Source: Streptacidiphilus melanogenes (GTDB taxonomy: Bacteria; Actinomycetota; Actinomycetes; Streptomycetales; Streptomycetaceae). From it: a stretch of 42,068 bases of DNA. The stretch is taken from NCBI RefSeq assembly GCF_000787835.1, contig NZ_BBPP01000015.1, positions 120,158 through 162,225 on the forward strand, written 5' to 3'. The first letter of the stretch is position 1; every line of letters starts with the position of its first letter. A program made the translations under genes and the position numbers. The notes beneath the pieces are model-generated. The model was not told where the DNA came from, searched no databases, and worked only from the letters and a program-made list of their open reading frames with translations. Below, piece after piece: positions 24,176 through 31,333 of the stretch.

Positions 24176-25618
24176 TCAGCCCGCCGGTGTCACGGTGACC
24201 GTCACCGTCGCCCCGGCGGGCACGGTCACCTCCGCCGTGCCGTACCAGCCGGCCCGGGGCTGCCGCAGCTCGATCCTGGCGTGCCGGGGGCCCGTCACGG
24301 CCACGGAGGCGCCGCTCGCGTAGACGCTCGGGGGCAGCACGATCCTGGTGGGCAGGTGTCCGGTGGCGCGGTAGCGCAGGGTGTAGGTCCGTGTCGCCGG
24401 ATCGTAGGACTCGGTGGGCGCGGATCCCGCCAACTCCCGTGCGTACGGGGCGAACACGGGCGCGTCGCCCGGGTGGGGAGTCCCGTCGGGGCCGAGCGGC
24501 GTGTAGCCGCCGGTGCCCTTGCCCCAGTACCACATGGTCCAGCCGGCGGCGAACTGCCGCATGGCCGCGACCTGCTGGGCCACCAGCTGGGTGTTGCCCG
24601 GCCGGTCGGCGTCCGGCGGGCCCCACTCGCCGACCAGGACGGGCATCCTGTGGGCCTGCGGGTAGGCGGTGATGGCCGCGACGTAGTTCTGGACGAACCC
24701 GTCCGACGGGTCCCAGTCCTGGCCGTTCTCGACGCTGGTGTCGTAGAAGTGCGGCGCGTAGCCGATCCGGGCTGCGCCGTGGCGGGGGTCGGCGAAGCCG
24801 GGGAGCCGGGTCGGCACCCCCTCACCGACCAGGACCGTGGGCTCGACGAAGATCCACGAGGACGGGTCCACGCCGCGCACCGCGCCGATCAGCCGCCGGT
24901 ACATCGCGGCCAGCCGCCCCTGCTCCAGCGCGGCGGACGCGGCGATCTGGTCGGCCGGGTCCGTCGGGTCGCCCGCGATGGGGCCAGAGGGCTCGTTGAA
25001 CAGGTCGTAGCCCAGCAGCGAGCGGTGGCCGCGCAGTTCCCGGGCCACGTGGGCGTAGAAGTCCTCCTGGGCCCGCCGCAGGTCGGGGTCGTCGTAGAGG
25101 TGCTGGAAGGCGCGCTGGACGGCGGGCTGGAAGTATCCGGCGAACCAGTCGTCGGGGTCGGCGACGAAGGGGAGGCCGTCGTCGCGGGTGGCCCAGAGCG
25201 GTGCGCCGTCCTGGCCGCCGCCGTACTTGGGGCCGAAGACGTCCTGGTGGAAGTCGACGACGACACGCAGCCCGTAGCGGTCGGCGGCGTCCATCAGCTG
25301 CCGCAGCTTGCGGAACTCGGCCTCGTCGTAGCGGCCGCGCTGCGGCTCCAGCCGGGCCCAGGTGATGTCGAGGCGGATGAGGTCGAAGCCCTCGGCGGCG
25401 ATGGCGCGGATGTCGGCGGGGGTCGTCTCGTCGTACTTGTCGACATTGAAGCCGCGCAGGCCGAGCACGCGGCCGTGGCCGTCCGTGAAGGACACGGGCG
25501 CGGCGGCGGCCCGGCCGGTCGGCGCGGCCGAAGCCGTCGCGGGGGCGGCGCAGAACGCGGCGGACAGGGCGGCGGAGAGGGCGATGGTCGCCGCCACGAA
25601 ACGGGAGCGGGCGCGCAA
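24176..25618 (-). CDS. Secreted glycoside hydrolase family 5 enzyme (endoglycosylceramidase-like)
   Basis: A 480-residue secreted GH5 protein. A Sec-type signal (ends near 'ATASAAP') precedes the barrel: 'GLRGFNVDKYDETTP', 'DLIRLDITWARLEPQRG', 'VVVDFHQDVFGPKYG', acid/base Glu209 in 'YDLFNEPSG', and nucleophile Glu331 in 'VLVGEWGPPD'. The HQD motif after strand 3 and the C-terminal beta domain resemble endoglycosylceramidase-type GH5 proteins more than cellulases. The substrate in this bacterium is unknown. I chose the TTG at 25616-25618: the ribosome site GGAGGT (25620-25625) is well spaced for it but overlaps the alternative GTG at 25622-25624. A TTGCGG...CATGAT promoter is likely in the divergent gap. 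Confidence 0.9.
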   Translation of the reverse strand: MRARSRFVAATIALSAALSAAFCAAPATASAAPTGRAAAAPVSFTDGHGRVLGLRGFNVDKYDETTPADIRAIAAEGFDLIRLDITWARLEPQRGRYDEAEFRKLRQLMDAADRYGLRVVVDFHQDVFGPKYGGGQDGAPLWATRDDGLPFVADPDDWFAGYFQPAVQRAFQHLYDDPDLRRAQEDFYAHVARELRGHRSLLGYDLFNEPSGPIAGDPTDPADQIAASAALEQGRLAAMYRRLIGAVRGVDPSSWIFVEPTVLVGEGVPTRLPGFADPRHGAARIGYAPHFYDTSVENGQDWDPSDGFVQNYVAAITAYPQAHRMPVLVGEWGPPDADRPGNTQLVAQQVAAMRQFAAGWTMWYWGKGTGGYTPLGPDGTPHPGDAPVFAPYARELAGSAPTESYDPATRTYTLRYRATGHLPTRIVLPPSVYASGASVAVTGPRHARIELRQPRAGWYGTAEVTVPAGATVTVTVTPAG

Positions 25619-25685
25619 GGGCACCTCCGGAGGAAGAGGTCGGATGGCCGCCGATCATGCTCCGGGGAGCTCGCATCCGCAAGGC

Positions 25686-25699
25686 TAATGCGAGCATTA
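25686..25699. promoter_or_regulatory. Palindrome between the GH5 and winged-helix genes
   Basis: TAATGC-GA-GCATTA is a perfect 6-bp dyad, notably A/T-rich for this genome, in the divergent gap. On the minus strand it lies just upstream of a possible GH5 -35 box; on the plus strand it is about 42 bp before the winged-helix start. It is a good candidate operator, with no regulator assigned. Confidence 0.45.
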
Positions 25700-25740
25700 C
25701 TCATGTTCATTTTTCGCCGAGTCTCGTCGATACTCGTGCC

Positions 25741-26964
25741 ATGAGCCCAGCCGCGCCCGCCGGGGCACTCGATGTCGACCTCGATCCTGCTCGCCTCCGC
25801 GCCTGGTGGGCGCACCGCCAGGGCCTCGACGGCGCCCTGCGCGGCGCGGACGCGGCCGAGGTGCTCCGGCGCACCGGCTGGGCCCGGTCCGTCGGCGGCG
25901 CCGCGCCGTACCTCGGGCTCTTCGCCCGGGCCGGGCTGGGGCGTGACGCCGTGGACGCGGCCGTCGCCGCGGTGGAGATCCACGAGCTGCCCTCCGCCCG
26001 CGGCTGCACCTACGTGCTGCCCGCCGAGGACTTCGCCCTCGGCCTGGCCGCCGGTGCCGGAGCTCCTGCCGGGGAGGTCGCCTCCGCGCGCAAGCACCTC
26101 GGCGTCACCGATGCGGAGATCGAGACGCTGGGCAAGGCCGTCCTGGCCGCGCTGGACGGGGCCGCCGCGCCGCTGGACCCCGCTGCGATCAAGGACCTGG
26201 TCGGCGACGCCGTCCGCAGCCTCGGCGAGGCAGGCCGCAAACGCGGCGTCTCGACGACGCTCCCGCTCTCCCTCGGGCTGCTCCAGGCGTCCGGCGAGAT
26301 CCGCCGCGTGCCCGTCAACGGCCGCCTCGACCAGCAGCGTTACGGCTACGTCCGGTGGACGCCGCCGACAGCCGACTTCGCCGACGCCGACGTCGAGCTG
26401 GCCCGCCGCTACGTCGCCTGGGCGGCGCCCGCCTCGCTCGCGCACTTCCGCTGGTTCTCCGGCTTCACCGCGGCCCGTGCCAAGGCGGCCCTGGCCCCGC
26501 TCGGCCTGCTGCCCGTCGCCGGGACCGACCTGCTGCTGCCGCCGGAGCTCGCCGACGCCTTCGCGGCGTTCCGCCGCCCAGACGAGCCGGAGTACGCGCT
26601 GCTCGCCGGGATCGACGGCCTGCACCTGCTGCACCGCGACCTGGCGCGCCTGGTCGACCCGGCGGACGCCGGGCGGCCGGTGCCCGGCGCTCAGGCGGGC
26701 CGGGTCTTCGGTGGCGACGCCGATCCGCAGTGCCACCTGGTCGTCGACCGGGGCCGGATCGTCGGCTTCTGGGAGTTCGACCCGGACGCAGACGAGCTGG
26801 TCCACGACCTGTTCGTGCCCAGGGACGCGGCCCTCGACGAGGCGCTCGCGCGCACCTTGGCCTTCGTCCGCGACGAACTCGGCGATGCCCGCGGCTTCAG
26901 CCTCGACTCCCCGAAGAGCCGCGCCCCCAAGCTCGCCGCCCTGCGCGAGGCGGGCCGAGCCTGA
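25741..26964 (+). CDS. Winged-helix DNA-binding domain protein (HTH_42/AlkZ-like family)
   Basis: A 407-residue protein of the crosslink-repair glycosylase-like family that includes AlkZ. Its N-terminal 'LRAWWAHRQGLDGALRGADAAEVLRRTGW', the central 'RFRWFSG'-like region ('LAHFRWFSGFTAARAKAAL') and the C-terminal 'VVDRGRIVGFWEFDPD' are family features. Known AlkZ enzymes use a Gln-x-Gln type motif after the first winged-helix segment. Here that place reads 'WARSVGGAAPYLGLF', so the catalytic motif appears absent and glycosylase activity is doubtful. The ATG at 25741 has no ribosome site; GATACT stands six bases upstream as a possible -10 box, suggesting a leaderless mRNA. After its stop there is a 233-bp gap with no clear feature except a weak CCACCG/CGGTGG hairpin. 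Confidence 0.82.
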   Translation: MSPAAPAGALDVDLDPARLRAWWAHRQGLDGALRGADAAEVLRRTGWARSVGGAAPYLGLFARAGLGRDAVDAAVAAVEIHELPSARGCTYVLPAEDFALGLAAGAGAPAGEVASARKHLGVTDAEIETLGKAVLAALDGAAAPLDPAAIKDLVGDAVRSLGEAGRKRGVSTTLPLSLGLLQASGEIRRVPVNGRLDQQRYGYVRWTPPTADFADADVELARRYVAWAAPASLAHFRWFSGFTAARAKAALAPLGLLPVAGTDLLLPPELADAFAAFRRPDEPEYALLAGIDGLHLLHRDLARLVDPADAGRPVPGAQAGRVFGGDADPQCHLVVDRGRIVGFWEFDPDADELVHDLFVPRDAALDEALARTLAFVRDELGDARGFSLDSPKSRAPKLAALREAGRA

Positions 26965-27197
26965 GGCGACGCGCCGGTCGCGCCCACCGCCCTGCGCTCC
27001 GGTGGCGCAGCACCGCTGTCGGCCGCGCGCCCGGCGGGGGGTTCGTCGGCGGGTGGCCGCCGTCCAGGCTCGACAGAGATCGCCGAGCGCCGAACCTGCC
27101 GCAGGGCTGACAGCGACGGATGGCGCACCTATGCTGACGCCACGTCTTACAAGCCACTGTCACCAGCCCGCTCGGGCCGACCCGCGACGGGGGATCG

Positions 27198-28100
27198 ATG
27201 GAGGAGCCGACCGGTCGGCCGCTCAGTCCGGTCGTGCGCTACACCATGGTGGTGCCGCTCACGCTCGGAGCGGTCTACGCCGCCCTGCTGCTCACGCTCG
27301 CCTCCTCGCACACCGGTGCGCTCTTCGCCTGGACCATGTCGCCGGTCAGCGCCGCCCTCATCGGCGCCGGCTACGCCGGCAGCTGCGCGATGCTCTGGCT
27401 CTGCGGCGCCCGTGCCCGGCAGTGGACCCACGCCCGGGTCACCGTGCTCAGCTCCTCGCTGTTCATGCTGCTGATGCTGGCCGCGCTCCTGCTCGACCAC
27501 GGCACGCTGCACCTCCGGGGCGGTCAGGTCTTCGGGGTGCTGGCCGCGTTCGGGTGGTTCGGGGTGCATCTCGTCGCGCCGCCGGTCGGTGCGGTCGGAC
27601 TCGGGGCGCAGTGGCTGGCCGCCAGGGGCGGGGCACCGGAGCGCCCCGGGGCGATGCCCTGGTGGATCGCGCTGCCGACGTTCTGCTCCGGCCTCTTCCT
27701 CACGGTCGTCGGCGTGCTGCTCTTCGTCTCGCCCGACGGGCCCGCCCGGCACTGGCCGTGGGCGGTCAGCCCGCTCGACGTGCGGGTCCTGGCGGCGTTC
27801 GGGCTGACGTTCGGAGCGGCGATGCTCGGCACGGTCCGCGAACGCGAGCTGCGCCGGGTGAACCACGGCATGGTCGCGATGGTCGTCACCGGTCTGCTCG
27901 GCCTGATCGGCCTGTTCCGCTACGCGGGCCAGGTGCGCTGGTCGTCCGTCGGCGCCTGGGGCGTGGTGGCGGTGCTGATGCTCTTCCTGGGCATGGGCCT
28001 GGCCGGCCTGGGCCTGGCCGCGGCGCTCCCGGAAGCACTGCCGCCGACCTCGCACGCCCCCTCCACGACCCCGTCCACCGGTGCGGGCAACCCCGCCTGA
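27198..28100 (+). CDS. Integral membrane protein of unknown function
   Basis: A 300-residue protein with about seven to eight hydrophobic segments, such as 'TMVVPLTLGAVYAALLLTLA', 'LFMLLMLAALLLDHG', 'VFGVLAAFGWFGVHLVAPPVGAVGLG', 'FCSGLFLTVVGVLLFV' and 'MVAMVVTGLLGLIGLF', and a Ser/Thr/Pro-rich C-terminal tail. I recognise no domain and no catalytic motif. GACGGGGGA lies before the ATG. It is a single gene, followed by the promoter region of the small protein at 28212. Confidence 0.75.
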   Translation: MEEPTGRPLSPVVRYTMVVPLTLGAVYAALLLTLASSHTGALFAWTMSPVSAALIGAGYAGSCAMLWLCGARARQWTHARVTVLSSSLFMLLMLAALLLDHGTLHLRGGQVFGVLAAFGWFGVHLVAPPVGAVGLGAQWLAARGGAPERPGAMPWWIALPTFCSGLFLTVVGVLLFVSPDGPARHWPWAVSPLDVRVLAAFGLTFGAAMLGTVRERELRRVNHGMVAMVVTGLLGLIGLFRYAGQVRWSSVGAWGVVAVLMLFLGMGLAGLGLAAALPEALPPTSHAPSTTPSTGAGNPA

Positions 28101-28121
28101 GTAGGTGTCAGTGGTCCGGGG

Positions 28122-28203
28122 TAGGCTTCGCAACCGGAGATACTTGCACACCGACCTCACGGGGCGGATAGGCTTCGCACCACGGCCCTGGTGCCTTGCA
28201 AGG
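28122..28203 (+). promoter_or_regulatory. Repeated -10 region and palindromic leader before the 95-aa protein
   Basis: The 11-bp sequence TAGGCTTCGCA occurs twice, 47 bp apart (28122-28132 and 28169-28179). Each begins with TAGGCT, a good -10 box; the second has TTGCAC 19 bp upstream as a -35. Downstream the leader holds GCACCA-CGGCCC-TGGTGC (28177-28194) and the perfect palindrome CCTTGCAAGG (28194-28203), just before the start codon. This looks like tandem promoters with a structured leader. Confidence 0.5.
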
Positions 28204-28211
28204 GGTGGGAC

Positions 28212-28499
28212 ATGGAACAGATGCAACACGTGCGCAGTCGGCCGCGCATTCCCGCGGTCCAGTGCGGCACGGGTGCGGCGAGCCGCAGGCTCGACCGGCA
28301 CCTCTCGGTGCTGGGCGCGCCCGCGCTGACCCAGATCGAGGTCGCCGAGGCGGTCGGGCTGATAAGGGAGCTGACGCCGCGTGGCGTCGGTGCCCCCTCG
28401 ATGTCCTCGTCCGCCCGTCCGAACCGCTTCTCGCGCACGGTGCTCCTCGCGCCGCTGCGCCGGCTCAAGCGCTCGCTGTTCGGCAGCAAGGGTCGGTAG
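28212..28499 (+). CDS. Small basic protein of unknown function
   Basis: A 95-residue protein: 'MEQMQHVRSRPRIPAVQC' at the start, a middle 'RRLDRHLSVLGAPALTQIEVAEAVGLIRELTPRG' that should be helical, and a very basic C-terminus 'APLRRLKRSLFGSKGR'. I recall similar short streptomycete proteins (a single Cys after 'IPAVQ', then a 'LDRHL...GAP...VAEAV' helix) but no function. ATG at 28212 was preferred over 28191 because AGGGGTGGG lies directly upstream. The elaborate upstream region (repeated -10 boxes and palindromes) supports a real, regulated gene. Confidence 0.7.
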   Translation: MEQMQHVRSRPRIPAVQCGTGAASRRLDRHLSVLGAPALTQIEVAEAVGLIRELTPRGVGAPSMSSSARPNRFSRTVLLAPLRRLKRSLFGSKGR

Positions 28500-28518
28500 A
28501 CCCCGCTCGCCTCTCCGG

Positions 28519-28551
28519 GCAGGCCACGTCCGCTAGTCGGCCGTGGCCTGC
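28519..28551. terminator. Convergent hairpin terminator
   Basis: Perfect 10-bp arms GCAGGCCACG and CGTGGCCTGC enclose a 13-nt loop between the convergent small-protein and NTF2-like genes. The stop codon of the NTF2-like gene lies in the loop and its last codons form one arm, so it can serve both transcripts. Confidence 0.75.
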
Positions 28552-28967
28552 TTCAGCACGACCTGGTACGCCTTCTCCTCACCCCGCTCCGCCAGCCGCC
28601 AGCCGGCCTCGGTGCGCACCAGCCGGTCCACGTACCAGAGCCCGCACTGGAGCAGTCCGCCGTCGTCCGGCAGCGGCATCGGGTTGTGGCACATGGTCCG
28701 CGCGGTCGCGCGGTCGCCGTCCAGCTCGATGATCATGTTGGCCACCAGGTGCTGCGTGGCCGGGAAGAGCGGCAGCACCTCCTCCAGGAACGCGCAGACC
28801 TCCGGCACGGTCCCCCTGGGGCCGCCCATCGCGGAGTAGTCGACGACGGCGTCCTCGGTGAAGACGTCCTTCAGGGCCGCCCAGTCGCGGCTGTCCACGG
28901 CGTGCGCGTACCGCGCGAAGAGCTCCTGGATCTCCAGACGGTCCGACATCTCCTGCAGCGTCAGCAT
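28533..28967 (-). CDS. SnoaL/NTF2-like protein
   Basis: A 144-residue protein with the cone-shaped NTF2 fold pattern: N-terminal helices 'DRLEIQELFARYAHAVDSRDWAALKDVFTEDAVVDY', then 'CAFLEEVLPLFPATQHLVANMIIELDGDRATARTMCHN' and the final strand pair 'LQCGLWYVDRLVRTEAGWRLAERG'. It resembles SnoaL_4-type dehydratases/isomerases and ring-hydroxylating dioxygenase beta-like proteins; the Tyr-Asp-His set of such enzymes is partly present, but no reaction can be named. It is a single gene, ending in the hairpin shared with its convergent neighbour. Confidence 0.85.
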   Translation of the reverse strand: MLTLQEMSDRLEIQELFARYAHAVDSRDWAALKDVFTEDAVVDYSAMGGPRGTVPEVCAFLEEVLPLFPATQHLVANMIIELDGDRATARTMCHNPMPLPDDGGLLQCGLWYVDRLVRTEAGWRLAERGEEKAYQVVLKQATAD

Positions 28968-29045
28968 GCGGGCCAGTGTGGGGGCGAGGCCGGGAGAAGA
29001 GAAGGCGTGTGCCCGCCCGAACGGTCTAGCGCGGCAGGCGGTGCA

Positions 29046-29066
29046 CGAACGTCGATCCTACGTTCG
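29046..29066. promoter_or_regulatory. Inverted repeat upstream of the Ala/Ser-rich lipoprotein gene
   Basis: CGAACGT-CGATCCT-ACGTTCG has perfect 7-bp arms separated by 7 bp, 53 bp before the lipoprotein start. The spacing does not fit the actinobacterial SOS box, so it is an unassigned operator candidate. Confidence 0.45.
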
Positions 29067-29075
29067 GAGGCAGAG

Positions 29076-29107
29076 GCCCGCGTCGGTCGCGGGCTCCTCC
29101 GAAGGAG
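29076..29107 (+). promoter_or_regulatory. Two leader hairpins, the second covering the ribosome binding site
   Basis: GCCCGCG-TCGGT-CGCGGGC (29076-29094) is followed directly by CTCCT-CCGA-AGGAG (29094-29107). The second hairpin's right arm is the Shine-Dalgarno sequence of the lipoprotein gene at 29120. The two stems share base 29094 and would compete or stack, so the leader could modulate translation. Confidence 0.4.
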
Positions 29108-29119
29108 AGGCGCCACCCC

Positions 29120-29644
29120 ATGCTCACTCCCCGACGCCCGACGACGATCCTGCTGTGCGCGCTGACCGCCGCCACCCTGGCGTCGACTGCGGCCTGTTCC
29201 AGCGGCACCAAGAACGCCGTCTCCGGTGTCGTCAGCCAGGGCGCGTCCGCGGCCAGGAGCGCGGCGGCGGGCGTCGCCTCCAGCGCGGCGGCCAAGGCGT
29301 CCAGCGCGGCCGCCAGCGCGCTGGCCAGCGTCTCGGCGCAGGCGTCCAGCGCGGCCGCGAGCGTGCTGGCGAGCGTCTCGGCCGGGGCGGTGCAGAAGAA
29401 CGTGACACAGGGCGCCTACTGCGCGCCGGACGGCGCATCGGGTGCCACCAGCGCCGGTGTGGCGATGACCTGCAAGAAGGACTCCGCGGGCAAGGACCGC
29501 TGGACCCCGGCGGCCAACCCGTCCGCGAGCGCGGCCGCCGGGCAGTTCTGCTCCCCGTCCGGTGCGACGGCGACCGGGAGCGGCGGCGCGAAGCTGGTCT
29601 GCAAGGCGGGCTCGGACGGCCGTAACCGCTGGACGGTGCAGTGA
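29120..29644 (+). CDS. Ala/Ser-rich lipoprotein with two Cys-Cys-Trp modules
   Basis: A 174-residue secreted protein. The signal ends in a lipobox 'STAACSSG', anchoring the protein in the membrane. Residues about 35-90 are almost only Ala, Ser and Val, built from 15-residue near-repeats, probably a helical or coiled stalk. The C-terminal half holds two copies of a roughly 35-residue module: 'GAYCAPDGASGAT...MTCKKDSAGKDRWTP' and 'GQFCSPSGATATG...LVCKAGSDGRNRWTV', each with two Cys and one Trp at matching places. Similar modules close many actinobacterial exported proteins, but I know no ligand. It is a single gene, convergent with the hydrolase at 29654. Confidence 0.8.
   Translation: MLTPRRPTTILLCALTAATLASTAACSSGTKNAVSGVVSQGASAARSAAAGVASSAAAKASSAAASALASVSAQASSAAASVLASVSAGAVQKNVTQGAYCAPDGASGATSAGVAMTCKKDSAGKDRWTPAANPSASAAAGQFCSPSGATATGSGGAKLVCKAGSDGRNRWTVQ
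29297..29386 (+). repeat. Two 45-bp tandem repeats in the lipoprotein stalk
   Basis: Units at 29297-29341 and 29342-29386 differ at only a few bases and encode ASSAAASALASVSAQ and ASSAAASVLASVSAG. A partial, more diverged unit lies just upstream (GCCTCCAGCGCGGCGGCC). In-frame repeat number could vary between strains. Confidence 0.8.
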
Positions 29645-29653
29645 CGTCGACGC

Positions 29654-31270
29654 CTACTCCAGCGGCACGGTGACCGCCGACGGGCCCTCGAAGGTCAGCT
29701 GCTCGCCCGCGCTGTCGTGGGTGAGGTAGAGCGGGTCGACCCCGTCGACCACCAGGGCGAGGCGGTGGCCGGCCGGGACGTCGTAGGCGGTGGCCTGCAG
29801 GGCGAGGTCCGCGTCGAAGACCTGTCCCGGCGTCCGGTCCAGGAAGGTGTACGGGGCCTGGGTGACCAGCCTGCCCACCCCCAGCGGGTCGACGTCGTAC
29901 AGGTAGGCGACGAAGCTGCCCGTGCCCCGGTTCGACCGGAGCCGCAGGCTCAGCCGCACCTCGCCGCGGATTCGCTGCCCCACGGGCTCCGGGCCGGTCT
30001 GCCACACGTCGCAGAGAGCGCGGGGGAGCAGCGGCACCGAGACGAGCGGCGGTAGCTTCAGGACCTGCTCGGAGAGCCCGCTGACGACGACCATGCCGCC
30101 GTCCGCACCGGAGTCGGCCCAGGTGCCGAAGGTCCTCGACCAGCCGGCGGCGGGCGCCGGGCCCAGGGAGCCGGTGCCCCACCGGTCGGCCGGGCCCGGG
30201 TGCAGCGTCGTGGGGTGCGAGCCGACGGCCGACCAGCTGGGGAAGGACTCGGTGTAGTCCTGCAGTTGCGGCTGGAGCCGCACCTGCGGCTCGCCCGTGA
30301 CGCCGTTGTCCGCGCCCTTGAGGTAGTGGTCCAGCCAGGCCCGCGCCGAGGACCAGGTGGTGTTCGGCAGGCCGAGCAGGCCCGTCAGCTCGGCGGTCGC
30401 ATGGTCGCCGGGGCGCAGCTCCAGACGCTTGGGGCCCTGCAACCGCTGGAAGAACGGGATCAGCTGGTTCGGCGGGAAGATGCTGTCGCCCCAGGCGTTG
30501 GCCAGCATGACCGCGGGGTGGTTGGCGTTGATCCGGTCGAGGTACGTCTGTGGCGAACGTTCGCGCGCCCACGCTTTGACGGCCTGTTCGGCCGGCCGGT
30601 CGCTGCCGAAGAACTCCGACAGGACCTGCCGGAACCCGCTCGACGGACGCCCGGTCAGGCCACCGAGGAGGGCGAGCACGGCCGTGCTCTGCAGGTGCTG
30701 GGTCTCGTCGCCGTAGAGGGAGCCGACGAGGTCGGCCCAGCCGCTCATGGCGACGACGGCCTTGATCCGCGGGTCGAAGGCCGAGCCCAGCAGCCCGATG
30801 CCCGCGCCGTAGGAGATGCCCGCGGTGCCGATGTGCTCCGGATCGGCGTCGGTGTGGACGAGCGACCAGTCGATGACCTTCGACAGGTCCGCCCTCGACT
30901 GCGGGCCGGCGACGTCGATCGTGCCGCCGGAGCCCCAGAAGCCGCGCGGGGTGTAGCTGACGACGACGTAGCCGGAGGCGGCCAACTGCTCTGCCGGGAC
31001 CAGGTACTCGAGGTCGTCGAGGGCCCAGCTGGCCGGCATGACGACCAGGGGGTGCCGCACGGCGCCGTCGCTCGGTGCGATCACGTTCGCCTCGAGCCTG
31101 ACGCCGCCCGCGCCCGGGATGTCGACGAACCGCAGGGTCGGGGCGGCCGCGGCGACGTCCGCCAGGGGCGAGGCCGTGGCCGTCGGTGCCGCCACGCCCG
31201 GTCCGGCCAGGGCGACCGCGGCGAGCGCCGCAGCGGTCAGGCGTCGGGCGGAGCGGTGGCGCGAGGGCAT
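29654..31270 (-). CDS. Secreted CocE/NonD-family (S15) hydrolase
   Basis: A 538-residue alpha/beta-hydrolase of the X-prolyl dipeptidyl aminopeptidase / cocaine esterase family. The N-terminal signal peptide ends near 'TATASPL'. The catalytic domain shows 'VSYTPRGFWGSGGTIDVAGPQSRADLSKVIDW' and the nucleophile elbow 'GISYGAG' (Ser153), with the likely His in 'LRPGDHATAEL' and a C-terminal jelly-roll domain ('RGEVRLSLRLRSNRGTGSFVAYLYDVDPLG'). It should hydrolyse esters or release N-terminal X-Pro dipeptides outside the cell; which cannot be told. GGAGAG lies 4 nt before the ATG. Confidence 0.88.
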   Translation of the reverse strand: MPSRHRSARRLTAAALAAVALAGPGVAAPTATASPLADVAAAAPTLRFVDIPGAGGVRLEANVIAPSDGAVRHPLVVMPASWALDDLEYLVPAEQLAASGYVVVSYTPRGFWGSGGTIDVAGPQSRADLSKVIDWSLVHTDADPEHIGTAGISYGAGIGLLGSAFDPRIKAVVAMSGWADLVGSLYGDETQHLQSTAVLALLGGLTGRPSSGFRQVLSEFFGSDRPAEQAVKAWARERSPQTYLDRINANHPAVMLANAWGDSIFPPNQLIPFFQRLQGPKRLELRPGDHATAELTGLLGLPNTTWSSARAWLDHYLKGADNGVTGEPQVRLQPQLQDYTESFPSWSAVGSHPTTLHPGPADRWGTGSLGPAPAAGWSRTFGTWADSGADGGMVVVSGLSEQVLKLPPLVSVPLLPRALCDVWQTGPEPVGQRIRGEVRLSLRLRSNRGTGSFVAYLYDVDPLGVGRLVTQAPYTFLDRTPGQVFDADLALQATAYDVPAGHRLALVVDGVDPLYLTHDSAGEQLTFEGPSAVTVPLE

Positions 31271-31291
31271 GGGGCTCTCCAGTCGGCGTCG

Positions 31292-31307
31292 TCGGATGAC
31301 GATCCGA
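31292..31307. promoter_or_regulatory. Inverted repeat upstream of the CocE-family gene
   Basis: TCGGAT-GACG-ATCCGA is a perfect 6-bp dyad, extended by GTCG/CGAC with a small bulge, about 22 bp before the hydrolase start on the minus strand. It lies in the 63-bp gap after the PNPOx gene and could be an operator or a weak attenuating hairpin. Confidence 0.3.
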
Positions 31308-31333
31308 TAACGACGGCCGGAGAGCTGCGGTCA

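Noticed and set aside
26980-27005. Terminator hairpin after the winged-helix gene
   Set aside because: The CCACCG/CGGTGG arms are short and imperfect in their extension. It is mentioned in the gene entry but too weak to list.
29046-29066. LexA (SOS) box
   Set aside because: The GAAC and GTTC halves are separated by 11 bases, not the four expected of the actinobacterial SOS box.
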